Shown here in pieces: positions 1 through 6,267 of a stretch of DNA of 12,828 nt (positions within the stretch are counted from its first letter, which is position 1; the number at the start of each line of letters is the position of its first letter). Origin of the DNA: Candidatus Babeliales bacterium (GTDB taxonomy: Bacteria; Babelota; Babeliae; Babelales; JABDEC01); NCBI GenBank assembly GCA_031292305.1, contig JARLHJ010000001.1:1-12828 (forward strand), given 5' to 3'. The position numbers were made by a program, and so were the translations under genes. The notes beneath the pieces were generated by a model that was not told the origin of the DNA, made no database searches, and saw only the letters and a program-made list of their open reading frames with translations.

Positions 1-117
1 ATATATTCTTGTATTCAAGATATCAATTTAAAACAATTAATTGATCAAACTAAATTTGAATGTGTCGTAGGTCCTGAAGGATATAAAAAGTACTTTTCTC
101 CAGCCTTAGTCGATTGA
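1..117 (+). CDS. 3' end of an unrecognised gene (partial)
   Basis: Frame 1 is open from the first base to a TGA at 115-117 and gives 38 C-terminal residues ending in FSPALVD. The fragment contains the segment VVGPEGYKKYF. I do not recognise the family, and no domain can be assigned from so short a piece. It converges on the CAP-domain gene on the other strand with only 4 bases between the two stop codons, which supports a true gene end here. The start lies outside the window. Confidence 0.5.
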   Translation: MYSCIQDINLKQLIDQTKFECVVGPEGYKKYFSPALVD

Positions 118-121
118 TCAT

Positions 122-754
122 TTAATAATTTGCAAAGAGTTGTACAAAATACCAACGACCCTTTGCATTTTGGCAAACAGCAGCACCCATATAATGGTTA
201 TCAGATAAAAGATTTTTGCGGTGGCCTAAATCTGGTATGCCAATATCTAATACCCAGCCATTTACCATAAACTGCGCTAAATTTGTTCTTATGCTTGTAT
301 ACCCAACATTTTCTGCAAATGTATTGACGAATTTACCATTGTTTTTTGCCCAAGCGGCTAGAGCTAAATAGCGATTTTTAAACCCATCATGCCCAAACTT
401 TACTTTACCATTTGCCATATTGGAAGCATGCGTTTTTGCAATTTTAGTTAATATATCACTCCACACCATGGGCGGCTTGGTTTGATATTTTGGTACTTTT
501 TTGAGAGGTAACTTATTTTGTTTTAATAATTTTAATAAGTTCTGGTTTGGATTTTTACGAAAGACATTAGAATATTGCAGTACTCTTTTGCCAATATGAT
601 CGTAATTACACATTGTTTTTTTTGTAGTCTTTAGTAACAAATCATTTATCGGCTGTTTGGCTTTTTGCTTTAAAACAATTGATGAAACATTAAATGTTGT
701 AATTGCTAGAATTATTACGTTGCACAATATAAAAGTTAAATTTTTTTTATTCAT
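122..754 (-). CDS. Secreted CAP/SCP-domain protein, second copy of a tandem pair
   Basis: This is a 210-residue protein with a hydrophobic N-terminal signal segment (about residues 5-25) and a C-terminal CAP domain (about 50-210). The CAP pattern is readable: WSD at 98-100, then KTHASNMA, GHDGF with H122, AENV with E148, W-x-x-D with D170, GHR with H178, and a final YFVQLFANY. H122, E148, D170 and H178 match the His/acid/acid/His cavity typical of CAP proteins. CAP proteins are usually extracellular; bacterial members have varied and often unknown roles. I chose the ATG at 754 because it gives a normal signal peptide and follows a weak GGA site. A TTG at 769 is in frame but would add MIGCK before the signal peptide. 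The gene begins 11 bases after the stop of its paralogue, so the two are very likely one transcription unit. Confidence 0.85.
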   Translation of the reverse strand: MNKKNLTFILCNVIILAITTFNVSSIVLKQKAKQPINDLLLKTTKKTMCNYDHIGKRVLQYSNVFRKNPNQNLLKLLKQNKLPLKKVPKYQTKPPMVWSDILTKIAKTHASNMANGKVKFGHDGFKNRYLALAAWAKNNGKFVNTFAENVGYTSIRTNLAQFMVNGWVLDIGIPDLGHRKNLLSDNHYMGAAVCQNAKGRWYFVQLFANY

Positions 755-760
755 TTTACA

Positions 761-763
761 TCC
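761..763 (-). promoter_or_regulatory. Weak ribosome binding site that decides the start of the downstream CAP gene
   Basis: On the minus strand the core GGA lies 6 bases before the ATG at 754. No comparable site precedes the alternative TTG at 769, which overlaps the stop codon of the upstream gene. Translational coupling with the upstream gene is plausible. Confidence 0.4.
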
Positions 764-765
764 AA

Positions 766-1344
766 TCAATAATTTGCAAAAATTTGAGTGAAATAATATG
801 TTCCTTTTGAATTCTTACAAATACCTATACCGCAGTATTTATTTGTAGATAATAAATTATCGCGGTGCCCAGCTTGATTCATAGGATAGCCTCGATCTAA
901 TATCCATTCATTAACTACCAGATTGCCCATGTCAGGCATATTATTAAAATCTGCTACATTTTCAGCAATTGAAGATGCAAATGAGCCTATGGACTTCGCA
1001 TAATCCATTAATTTTTGGTAGCGCTCAGCAAATCCATCATGACTTAATACATCTAAATCCGCCATATCCTTTGAATGCTGTTGAGCTATCTGTGCTAATT
1101 CATCACTCCACAGAACTGCTGGAACTGCTTTTAATTTTGGCACACCTTTAATGGAAATATTGTTCTTTTTTAATAAGTTTAAAAATATTTTATTAGGATT
1201 GCTTCGGAATTTATTTGTATTAATAAAAGCTTTTTTTGCAATATCTGGATACGAACACGAATTTTTTGACTGGGTATAAGAACCTAAAAATAGGATATTT
1301 ACAATTAAAACCCAGCTAATAATTTTTTTATTTTTAAAATCCAT
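766..1344 (-). CDS. Secreted CAP/SCP-domain protein, first copy of a tandem pair
   Basis: This is a 192-residue protein with a signal peptide-like N-terminus (basic MDFKNKK, then a hydrophobic run to about residue 22) and a CAP domain from about residue 30 to the end. Visible CAP landmarks are WSDELAQIAQQH at 79-90, SHDGF with H102, AENV with E128, W-x-x-D with D150, GHR with H160, and YYFTQIFANY at the C-terminus. It aligns along its whole mature length with the protein encoded just downstream, sharing FR.NPN, GVPK, WSD, HDGF..RY, AENV, GHR.NLLS and FANY. The pair is therefore a tandem gene duplication that has since diverged. The ATG at 1344 follows a strong purine site, AGGGGGA. A candidate promoter lies just upstream. 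The molecular role is unknown; secretion to the periplasm or beyond is inferred. Confidence 0.88.
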   Translation of the reverse strand: MDFKNKKIISWVLIVNILFLGSYTQSKNSCSYPDIAKKAFINTNKFRSNPNKIFLNLLKKNNISIKGVPKLKAVPAVLWSDELAQIAQQHSKDMADLDVLSHDGFAERYQKLMDYAKSIGSFASSIAENVADFNNMPDMGNLVVNEWILDRGYPMNQAGHRDNLLSTNKYCGIGICKNSKGTYYFTQIFANY

Positions 1345-1372
1345 TTTATCCCCCTTTTATTTATTATATACA

Positions 1373-1402
1373 ATAATACCAAATATTATTACAAATATTC
1401 AA
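1373..1402 (-). promoter_or_regulatory. Candidate promoter of the CAP gene pair
   Basis: On the minus strand TTGAAT (1402-1397) is followed after 18 bases by TATTAT (1378-1373). A TATAAT at 1368-1363 is also present but lacks a partner at the right distance. The region is AT-rich, so chance matches are common. Confidence 0.4.
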
Positions 1403-1437
1403 TGATAATATTTTTGTTATTGTTTTTTGGGACTAAC

Positions 1438-1467
1438 TTGCTAACTATTCATTTTGTTTTATATTTA
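1438..1467 (+). promoter_or_regulatory. Weak candidate promoter of the M16 protease gene
   Basis: TTGCTA at 1438-1443 is followed after 18 bases by TATTTA at 1462-1467, about 30 bases before the start codon. TATAAA at 1468-1473 is an alternative -10 box. The evidence is only consensus matching in AT-rich sequence. Confidence 0.28.
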
Positions 1468-1496
1468 TATAAACATTCTTTTAAAACAAGGAAACC

Positions 1497-4181
1497 ATGA
1501 ACAAAAATTTAAAATTAATATTATTATTCTTAATCACATTCTCAGCTTCTATTTCAGCAAACTCAGAACAAAATGTATTTAAAAAAGTCTTAGATAATGG
1601 CATGACCATTTTAGTAAGGCGTAACCCAACAATACCTTCTGTTTTTATAGAGCTATTTTATCATGTTGGTTCTAAAGATGAACAAACCAATGAAAAGGGA
1701 CTAGCTCATCTTTTAGAACATATGGTTTTTAAGGGCACTAAAGAAAAACTATCAGAAACTGATATTCCAGTAATTACACATAAATTATCAGGAAATTGTA
1801 ATGCACATACACATTATGATTGGACATCATATGAATTTGAACTACCAAGCAGACACTGGGCTGAGGCTTTACCAATTTTAGCAGATTGCATGACTAACTG
1901 TACATTTAAACAAGATTTATTAAATGCTGAATTTAAGGCAGTTATACAAGAATTAAAAATGGGACGCGATAGTTATGCCCAAGTTCTTTATAAAGAATTA
2001 ATTTCTACTATATTTTCAGATCATCCATATCATTACCCGGTAATCGGATTTAAACAGGACATTTGGGAAATTAATAATGTAAATTTAATGAAATTTTATA
2101 AAAAACATTATCACCCTAATAATGCTACTTTGGTAATAGTAGGTGATGTGGACCCGATAGAAGCCTTTGCAAAAGCCGAAAAAGAATTCGGAGCAATTCC
2201 CCGAAATGCTAATTATAAAAAGAATGAATTCTATTTTGATAATGACATAGTTTCACGTTCCGTGACTTTATACAGAGACATAAAAAACCCTATAGGCATT
2301 TGTGCGTATGTTATACCTGGTAAAAAAGAAGGCCACACATTTGCATTAGATGCTGTTTCAACAGTTTTAGCCGGTGGTGCAAGCTCCAGATTATATCAAA
2401 AATTAGTTGAAGAAAAAATGATAGTTAATTCTATTGGTTCTTATAATTGGCAATGCTTTGACCACGGCCTGTTTTTTATTTATTTTGAACCTAAAGATGT
2501 TAACAAAATTGAAGAAATTTCTATTTTAATAAAAGAAGAAATTAATAACCTATTAAATAATGGCATTACAGAAAATGAAACAACTAAAATAGTTAACAGC
2601 CTGAAGTATGAATATTTCACATTAATAGAAAATAATTCTGCACAAGCAGGTTGCATTGGGCAATTTTATCTGATTACCAAAGATGAAAATTATATTTTTA
2701 ATTATTTTAATTATGACTCAACCACACTGCCTGATAAAATTAAAGAAATTACAGCAAAATACTTAAGGCCCTGCTTAATGCATAAAGGCTTTGTGCTACC
2801 TGCTCCTGATAGCGAAAAAACAAATCTACTTGCATTACAAGAAAAGCATGATCTAGAAGATAAAAAAGTATTAAATGAACGCATAAGACAATCAGAAGTT
2901 GAACCTGAAAACTACGCACACCATGTAAATGCAAAACCTGTTGATAAATATAACTTTCCAAAATCTACAAATTTTATAACAAGTAATGGCATCAAAATAT
3001 TACATTATGAAAATAAAAACACCCCGACTGTTTCTATAATATTAGAATTAAAAGCAAGCTCAGAATATGATTCACGGGAGCTTCCTGGTGTTTCAGCTTT
3101 ATTAGGATCTGTGTTGGCAAAAGGTACTCAAAAACGTAGCTATAAAGAATTAACGCAAGAATTAGAATCACATGCAATCGGCTTAAGTATTAATATTGCA
3201 TCAGGCACTGTTAGCTTAAATATGCTTAGCTCAGAATTTGAACATGGTTTAGAAATTTTAACAGAAATACTAACACAGCCAGCGTTTAATGAATCTGAAA
3301 TTGAAAAAGAACGTAATATGATGCTTGAAAGCCTTAAATTAACTTTAGATAATCCTAAAAGCATAGCTGGGGAAATTATTACAAAAAATTTATACAAGAA
3401 CCACCCATATAGCAATGGCACTTTTATTAATGAAGACAATGTTAAAAAAATAACAAAAGAAGATTTAATTAATTTTTATGAAAAATATATAACACCTAAA
3501 AAAGCCAAAATTTCTATTTCAGGTAACATTTCTCAAGATGATGCTAAAGTAGTACTTGAAAAAACAATTTCAAAATGGGCTGGATCAGACATTGAAGAAA
3601 TTAATTATCCTAAATTAGAAAAAACAAAAGCAGAAACTATTAATTATACTTTAAACCGAGACCAGATAGTATTAAAACTAGTAAGCTTGTCTATTGATAG
3701 AAATCACCCTGATTATGATAAACTAATAATTTTTAATCAAATTCTTTCTGGAAGCCTGGATTCTAAATTATTCAGATTACGTGAAAAAACTGGATTTTTT
3801 TATAACATAGGTGGATCGGTAACTTCTGGATCTGGTCATCAACCAGGAATGTTTATAATTTCAACCATGGTATCTCGTGACAATTTATCACAAGCAGAAG
3901 AATTGATTTTAAATACACTAGACACAATAAGCGATGATATAACTGTTGAAGAAGTAAGACAAGCAAAAGACAAAATAATCAGTTCTCTAATCTTTAATTA
4001 TGCAACCAATGGGTCAATCGCTTCTACATTATTATTCTTAGATGATTATAACTTTCCTAAGGATTATTTTGATACAAGAGCACGTGATATTGAGGCCGTA
4101 ACTATCGAAAGCATTAAAGAAGCTGTTAAACGTCACGTTGACACTAAATCTTTACTTAAAATCCGAGTAGGTCGAGTTTAG
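1497..4181 (+). CDS. Secreted M16-family zinc metallopeptidase (two-lobed, single chain)
   Basis: This is an 894-residue protein. Residues 1-22 form a signal peptide. The first M16 N-type domain (about 30-180) holds the inverted zinc motif H71-L-L-E74-H75. Downstream glutamates E145 and E152 follow; E152 lies 77 residues after H75, as in pitrilysin-type enzymes. The first M16 C-type domain follows (about 190-380, with GGASSRLYQKL at 293-303). The second half repeats the fold (about 490-890), but the site matching HLLEH reads ALLGS at 534-538, so this half should be non-catalytic. This layout of an active lobe plus an inactive lobe enclosing a chamber is known for single-chain M16 enzymes. The expected role is zinc-dependent cleavage of peptides or small unfolded proteins in the periplasm; the substrate is unknown. 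AAGGAAA precedes the ATG. Confidence 0.93.
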   Translation: MNKNLKLILLFLITFSASISANSEQNVFKKVLDNGMTILVRRNPTIPSVFIELFYHVGSKDEQTNEKGLAHLLEHMVFKGTKEKLSETDIPVITHKLSGNCNAHTHYDWTSYEFELPSRHWAEALPILADCMTNCTFKQDLLNAEFKAVIQELKMGRDSYAQVLYKELISTIFSDHPYHYPVIGFKQDIWEINNVNLMKFYKKHYHPNNATLVIVGDVDPIEAFAKAEKEFGAIPRNANYKKNEFYFDNDIVSRSVTLYRDIKNPIGICAYVIPGKKEGHTFALDAVSTVLAGGASSRLYQKLVEEKMIVNSIGSYNWQCFDHGLFFIYFEPKDVNKIEEISILIKEEINNLLNNGITENETTKIVNSLKYEYFTLIENNSAQAGCIGQFYLITKDENYIFNYFNYDSTTLPDKIKEITAKYLRPCLMHKGFVLPAPDSEKTNLLALQEKHDLEDKKVLNERIRQSEVEPENYAHHVNAKPVDKYNFPKSTNFITSNGIKILHYENKNTPTVSIILELKASSEYDSRELPGVSALLGSVLAKGTQKRSYKELTQELESHAIGLSINIASGTVSLNMLSSEFEHGLEILTEILTQPAFNESEIEKERNMMLESLKLTLDNPKSIAGEIITKNLYKNHPYSNGTFINEDNVKKITKEDLINFYEKYITPKKAKISISGNISQDDAKVVLEKTISKWAGSDIEEINYPKLEKTKAETINYTLNRDQIVLKLVSLSIDRNHPDYDKLIIFNQILSGSLDSKLFRLREKTGFFYNIGGSVTSGSGHQPGMFIISTMVSRDNLSQAEELILNTLDTISDDITVEEVRQAKDKIISSLIFNYATNGSIASTLLFLDDYNFPKDYFDTRARDIEAVTIESIKEAVKRHVDTKSLLKIRVGRV

Positions 4182-4233
4182 ATTCTTAAATAAACCTGAA
4201 AAACTCAAAATTATTGCTTTTTGCATAACCATT

Positions 4234-4261
4234 TTGTTAAATTAAATAAAAAGCTTATAAA
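4234..4261 (+). promoter_or_regulatory. Candidate promoter of the small ankyrin gene
   Basis: TTGTTA at 4234-4239 and TATAAA at 4256-4261 are separated by 16 bases. The pair lies inside the loop of the inverted repeat and would start transcription about 12-15 bases before the ATG. Confidence 0.4.
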
Positions 4262-4271
4262 ACGACAGAAT

Positions 4272-4277
4272 GGGGGA
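4272..4277 (+). promoter_or_regulatory. Ribosome binding site (GGGGGA) that decides the ankyrin gene start
   Basis: The G-run ends 4 bases before the ATG at 4281. The longer in-frame reading from a TTG at 4221 has no such site, and the extra 20 residues look non-coding. The G-run type of site recurs before several other genes here. Confidence 0.55.
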
Positions 4278-4280
4278 AAA

Positions 4281-4664
4281 ATGACAAAAAGCAATAATTC
4301 TAATGACAATCAATTCGATAACATAGTTGAAGATGCTCAAACCGAGTGCATGGTTAAACTTGAAGGCACTGAATTAAAGACGTTTGAGCTTTATGAAGCC
4401 ATAGCAAATAACGACCTAGAAGCCGCAGAAAAAGCAATCTTAGAAGGCGCAAACATCAACGCTCAAAACCAGCCATGCTGGGAAGAAGATAATGATACGC
4501 CACTTGATAGCGCAGCTATGTGGTCAAGCTCTTATGATTGCTCTCTTGATATGATTAAATTATTACGCAAATTTGGCGCGACTAATTATGACCTTGAAAA
4601 GGTTAAATACTTAGATAAAGCTGACGAATGTGGCGTTTCTGAATTCATACAAAAGAAGCATTAG
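4281..4664 (+). CDS. Small ankyrin-repeat protein, cytosolic
   Basis: This is a 127-residue protein without a signal peptide. The N-terminus (1-30) is rich in Asn, Asp and Ser. Ankyrin-like helices follow: ELYEAIANNDLEAAEKAILEGANIN with an A-N-I-N turn (about 36-62), then TPLDSAAMWSSS...DMIKLLRKFGA (about 73-101). Ankyrin repeats bind other proteins and carry no catalysis, so the partner cannot be read from sequence. Such proteins are common in host-associated bacteria, some as effectors, but nothing here shows export. The start at 4281 is set by the GGGGGA site. Its stop is 3 bases from the stop of the convergent pyrophosphatase gene. Its promoter and start codon lie within a long inverted repeat, which hints at special control. 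Confidence 0.75.
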   Translation: MTKSNNSNDNQFDNIVEDAQTECMVKLEGTELKTFELYEAIANNDLEAAEKAILEGANINAQNQPCWEEDNDTPLDSAAMWSSSYDCSLDMIKLLRKFGATNYDLEKVKYLDKADECGVSEFIQKKH

Positions 4665-4667
4665 TAA

Positions 4668-5198
4668 TTACTTAGCAAATTTTTTATTATAATTATCAGA
4701 AGCTTGCTTAATAATCTTTTGAGCTACTTTAACATTTTGAAAATCTTCAACTTTTACAGTTTTGTTTTCAAGTTTTTTATATTCTTCAAAAAAGTTTCTT
4801 AATTCATTAATAAAATGAACAGGAAGCTCTGATATGTCATTAATATGATTAACGCTCATATCTTTTGCAGCTACGGCAATAATTTTATCATCACCTTCAT
4901 TTTGATCTAGCATGCGCATTACACCAATAACTTTTGCTTCTACCAAACATAGTGGTTGTAAAGCTACTTGAGATAAAATCAAAATATCTAGCGGGTCATT
5001 GTCATCGCCTAAAGTTCTTGGAATAAAGCCATAATTTGACGGATAATAAAAAGCAGAGAATAGCACTCTGTCCAATCTTAAAAAGCCGGATTCTTTATCA
5101 AGCTCATACTTTGCACGCGAACCTTTTGGAATTTCTATAACTGTATTCACTATTTCTGGAAAGTCCTCACCTAGACTTATATCATGCCATGGATTCAT
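4668..5198 (-). CDS. ppa: Inorganic pyrophosphatase, family I
   Basis: This is a 176-residue soluble enzyme that hydrolyses pyrophosphate to two phosphates, pulling nucleic acid, protein and lipid synthesis forward. The length matches bacterial family I enzymes. The signature DNDPLDI is present (D66, D68, D71). Other expected metal and substrate residues are in place, each shifted by about one from the E. coli numbering where I can compare: K30, E32, R44, Y56, D98, D103, K105, Y140 and K141. [11 protein letters not shown] at 22-32 is the usual phosphate-binding strand. The catalytic set looks complete. The start codon follows AGGGG on the minus strand. It is transcribed alone, divergent from the DUF2608 operon and convergent with the ankyrin gene. 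Confidence 0.97.
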   Translation of the reverse strand: MNPWHDISLGEDFPEIVNTVIEIPKGSRAKYELDKESGFLRLDRVLFSAFYYPSNYGFIPRTLGDDNDPLDILILSQVALQPLCLVEAKVIGVMRMLDQNEGDDKIIAVAAKDMSVNHINDISELPVHFINELRNFFEEYKKLENKTVKVEDFQNVKVAQKIIKQASDNYNKKFAK

Positions 5199-5313
5199 TT
5201 TTAACCCCTATTTTGTATTAATCTTAATTCTTTAAATATAGTTATTTTAAGCATATATCATCTGCAATTTCTTTCAAACAGCTTATATATCAATATCAAA
5301 GTAATATTTCAGC

Positions 5314-5342
5314 TTGTAAATTATCTCAAGATATGCTATTAC
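5314..5342 (+). promoter_or_regulatory. Candidate promoter of the DUF2608 operon
   Basis: TTGTAA at 5314-5319 is followed after 17 bases by TATTAC at 5337-5342. TGC directly before the -10 box makes it an extended -10. Predicted transcription starts near 5349, leaving a short leader before the ATG at 5376. The rest of the 177-base divergent region (5199-5375) should also hold the ppa promoter on the minus strand, but I could not pick one with confidence. Confidence 0.45.
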
Positions 5343-5375
5343 TATAACAATAATCTATTTAAGTGGGGTTTCTCA

Positions 5376-6251
5376 ATGAAGAAAGTTTTTTTAATACTTA
5401 TTTTTTCTAATGTCCTAATCCTAAATCAAAAAGCTGCTGATCCTAACGTCCCAGTTTATAACACCTCTATAATTGAACTAGGTTCATATAACCAAATCGA
5501 AGAAGAACTTTGTAACTTAGACCGAGATACTTTGGTGCTTTTTGATATCGATGAAACTTTAATAGACGCAGCCCATATGATTTGCAAACTTAAATTTATA
5601 GAACAAAAAGCAATTTTTGACTTCAAGTATTTAAACGGCTTAAAAGTTTCTGCTGCCTTTAATAAAGCTTTGGATAAAAAATGTTTAACTGAACCCAAGA
5701 TTAAAGACATTATTCGCCATCTTCAAGCAAAAAAAGTAACAGTTCTAGGCTTAACAAGTAGACATGCAGTAGATCCCCAAGCTAACTACACTGCAGAATC
5801 TACATACTCTGTTTTACGTGATCTTGGAATTGATTTTCATAATGATAATTTTGAAAATTTTAATATCACTGATATCCAGCAAATCGGGGTTGATTCCAAG
5901 TTTTATAATGGAATTATTTTTACTGGGGGAACACTAAAAGGCTACGCACTCTATTCTTTTTTAGCCCAGACTGGATTAAGACCCAAAAAAATTATTTTTT
6001 TTGATGATAAACTTGAGCATCTAAAAGACTTTAAGAAAATGATAGATACAGTTAATAAAAATAATATAAAAGCAGGCAACCATGGCTTTGAATTTACTGG
6101 CTACCATTATAAATTCGTAGAAAACCGCCAGGACATATTAGATGAAGAAATAGTTCAGTATCAAGGTATATCTGCTGCCCTGAATGGTTGTTGGATTGAT
6201 GATCAAAAAGCTGCAGATATCGTAAAAAGAAATAAACAACTACAAGCATAG
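5376..6251 (+). CDS. Secreted HAD-like protein of the DUF2608 type (single domain, motifs intact)
   Basis: This is a 291-residue protein with a signal peptide (about 1-21, ending QKAADP). The rest resembles the DUF2608 group of the HAD superfamily. Four HAD motifs can be seen: I, D57-I-D59-E-T61; II, LT127SR; III, K188 in GGTLKGY; IV, IIFFD210D211. Together these form a plausible phosphotransfer site, with D57 as the expected nucleophile. HAD enzymes are mostly Mg2+-dependent phosphatases, so a periplasmic or secreted phosphatase is inferred; the substrate is unknown. A C-terminal GYHYKFVEN...QYQ motif recurs in both domains of the next gene. The ATG follows a GTGGGG site. The next gene starts 16 bases after its stop, indicating one operon. 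This family is known mainly from Legionella and other host-associated bacteria. Confidence 0.85.
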   Translation: MKKVFLILIFSNVLILNQKAADPNVPVYNTSIIELGSYNQIEEELCNLDRDTLVLFDIDETLIDAAHMICKLKFIEQKAIFDFKYLNGLKVSAAFNKALDKKCLTEPKIKDIIRHLQAKKVTVLGLTSRHAVDPQANYTAESTYSVLRDLGIDFHNDNFENFNITDIQQIGVDSKFYNGIIFTGGTLKGYALYSFLAQTGLRPKKIIFFDDKLEHLKDFKKMIDTVNKNNIKAGNHGFEFTGYHYKFVENRQDILDEEIVQYQGISAALNGCWIDDQKAADIVKRNKQLQA

Positions 6252-6267
6252 GATAATTAGGTCTGTC

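Larger units (their letters stand above)
4209..4299. repeat. 15-bp perfect inverted repeat around the promoter and start of the small ankyrin gene
   Basis: The left arm, AATTATTGCTTTTTG at 4209-4223, is the exact reverse complement of the right arm at 4285-4299. The two are separated by 61 bases. The right arm begins one base after the ATG (4281-4283) and covers codons 2-7. The spacer holds a candidate promoter (4234-4261) and the ribosome binding site. Read-through RNA from the M16 gene could fold the two arms together beside the start codon. Transcripts starting at the internal promoter would lack the left arm. Confidence 0.8.

Noticed and set aside
755-769. TTG start at 769 for the second CAP gene, overlapping the upstream stop
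   Set aside because: It adds five residues before a normal signal peptide and has no ribosome site; the ATG at 754 is preferred.
236-930. Loss of a CAP cavity residue in the second CAP copy (NGW versus NEW)
   Set aside because: The acidic cavity residue aligns with the Asp of W-x-x-D, which both copies keep, so the G/E difference is probably not critical.
969-1151. Open frame on the + strand inside the first CAP gene
   Set aside because: It is antisense to a well-supported CAP domain, has no ribosome site and shows no recognisable protein features.
2749-3439. Two open frames on the minus strand inside the M16 protease gene
   Set aside because: They are shadows of a long conserved coding region, with no starts or motifs of their own.
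4221-4280. Longer ankyrin protein starting at TTG 4221
   Set aside because: The ATG at 4281 has a GGGGGA site directly before it, and the extra N-terminal residues lie over the candidate promoter.
5456-5710. Minus-strand open frame inside the first DUF2608 gene
   Set aside because: Shadow of the coding strand; the Ser/Lys-rich translation has no family resemblance.
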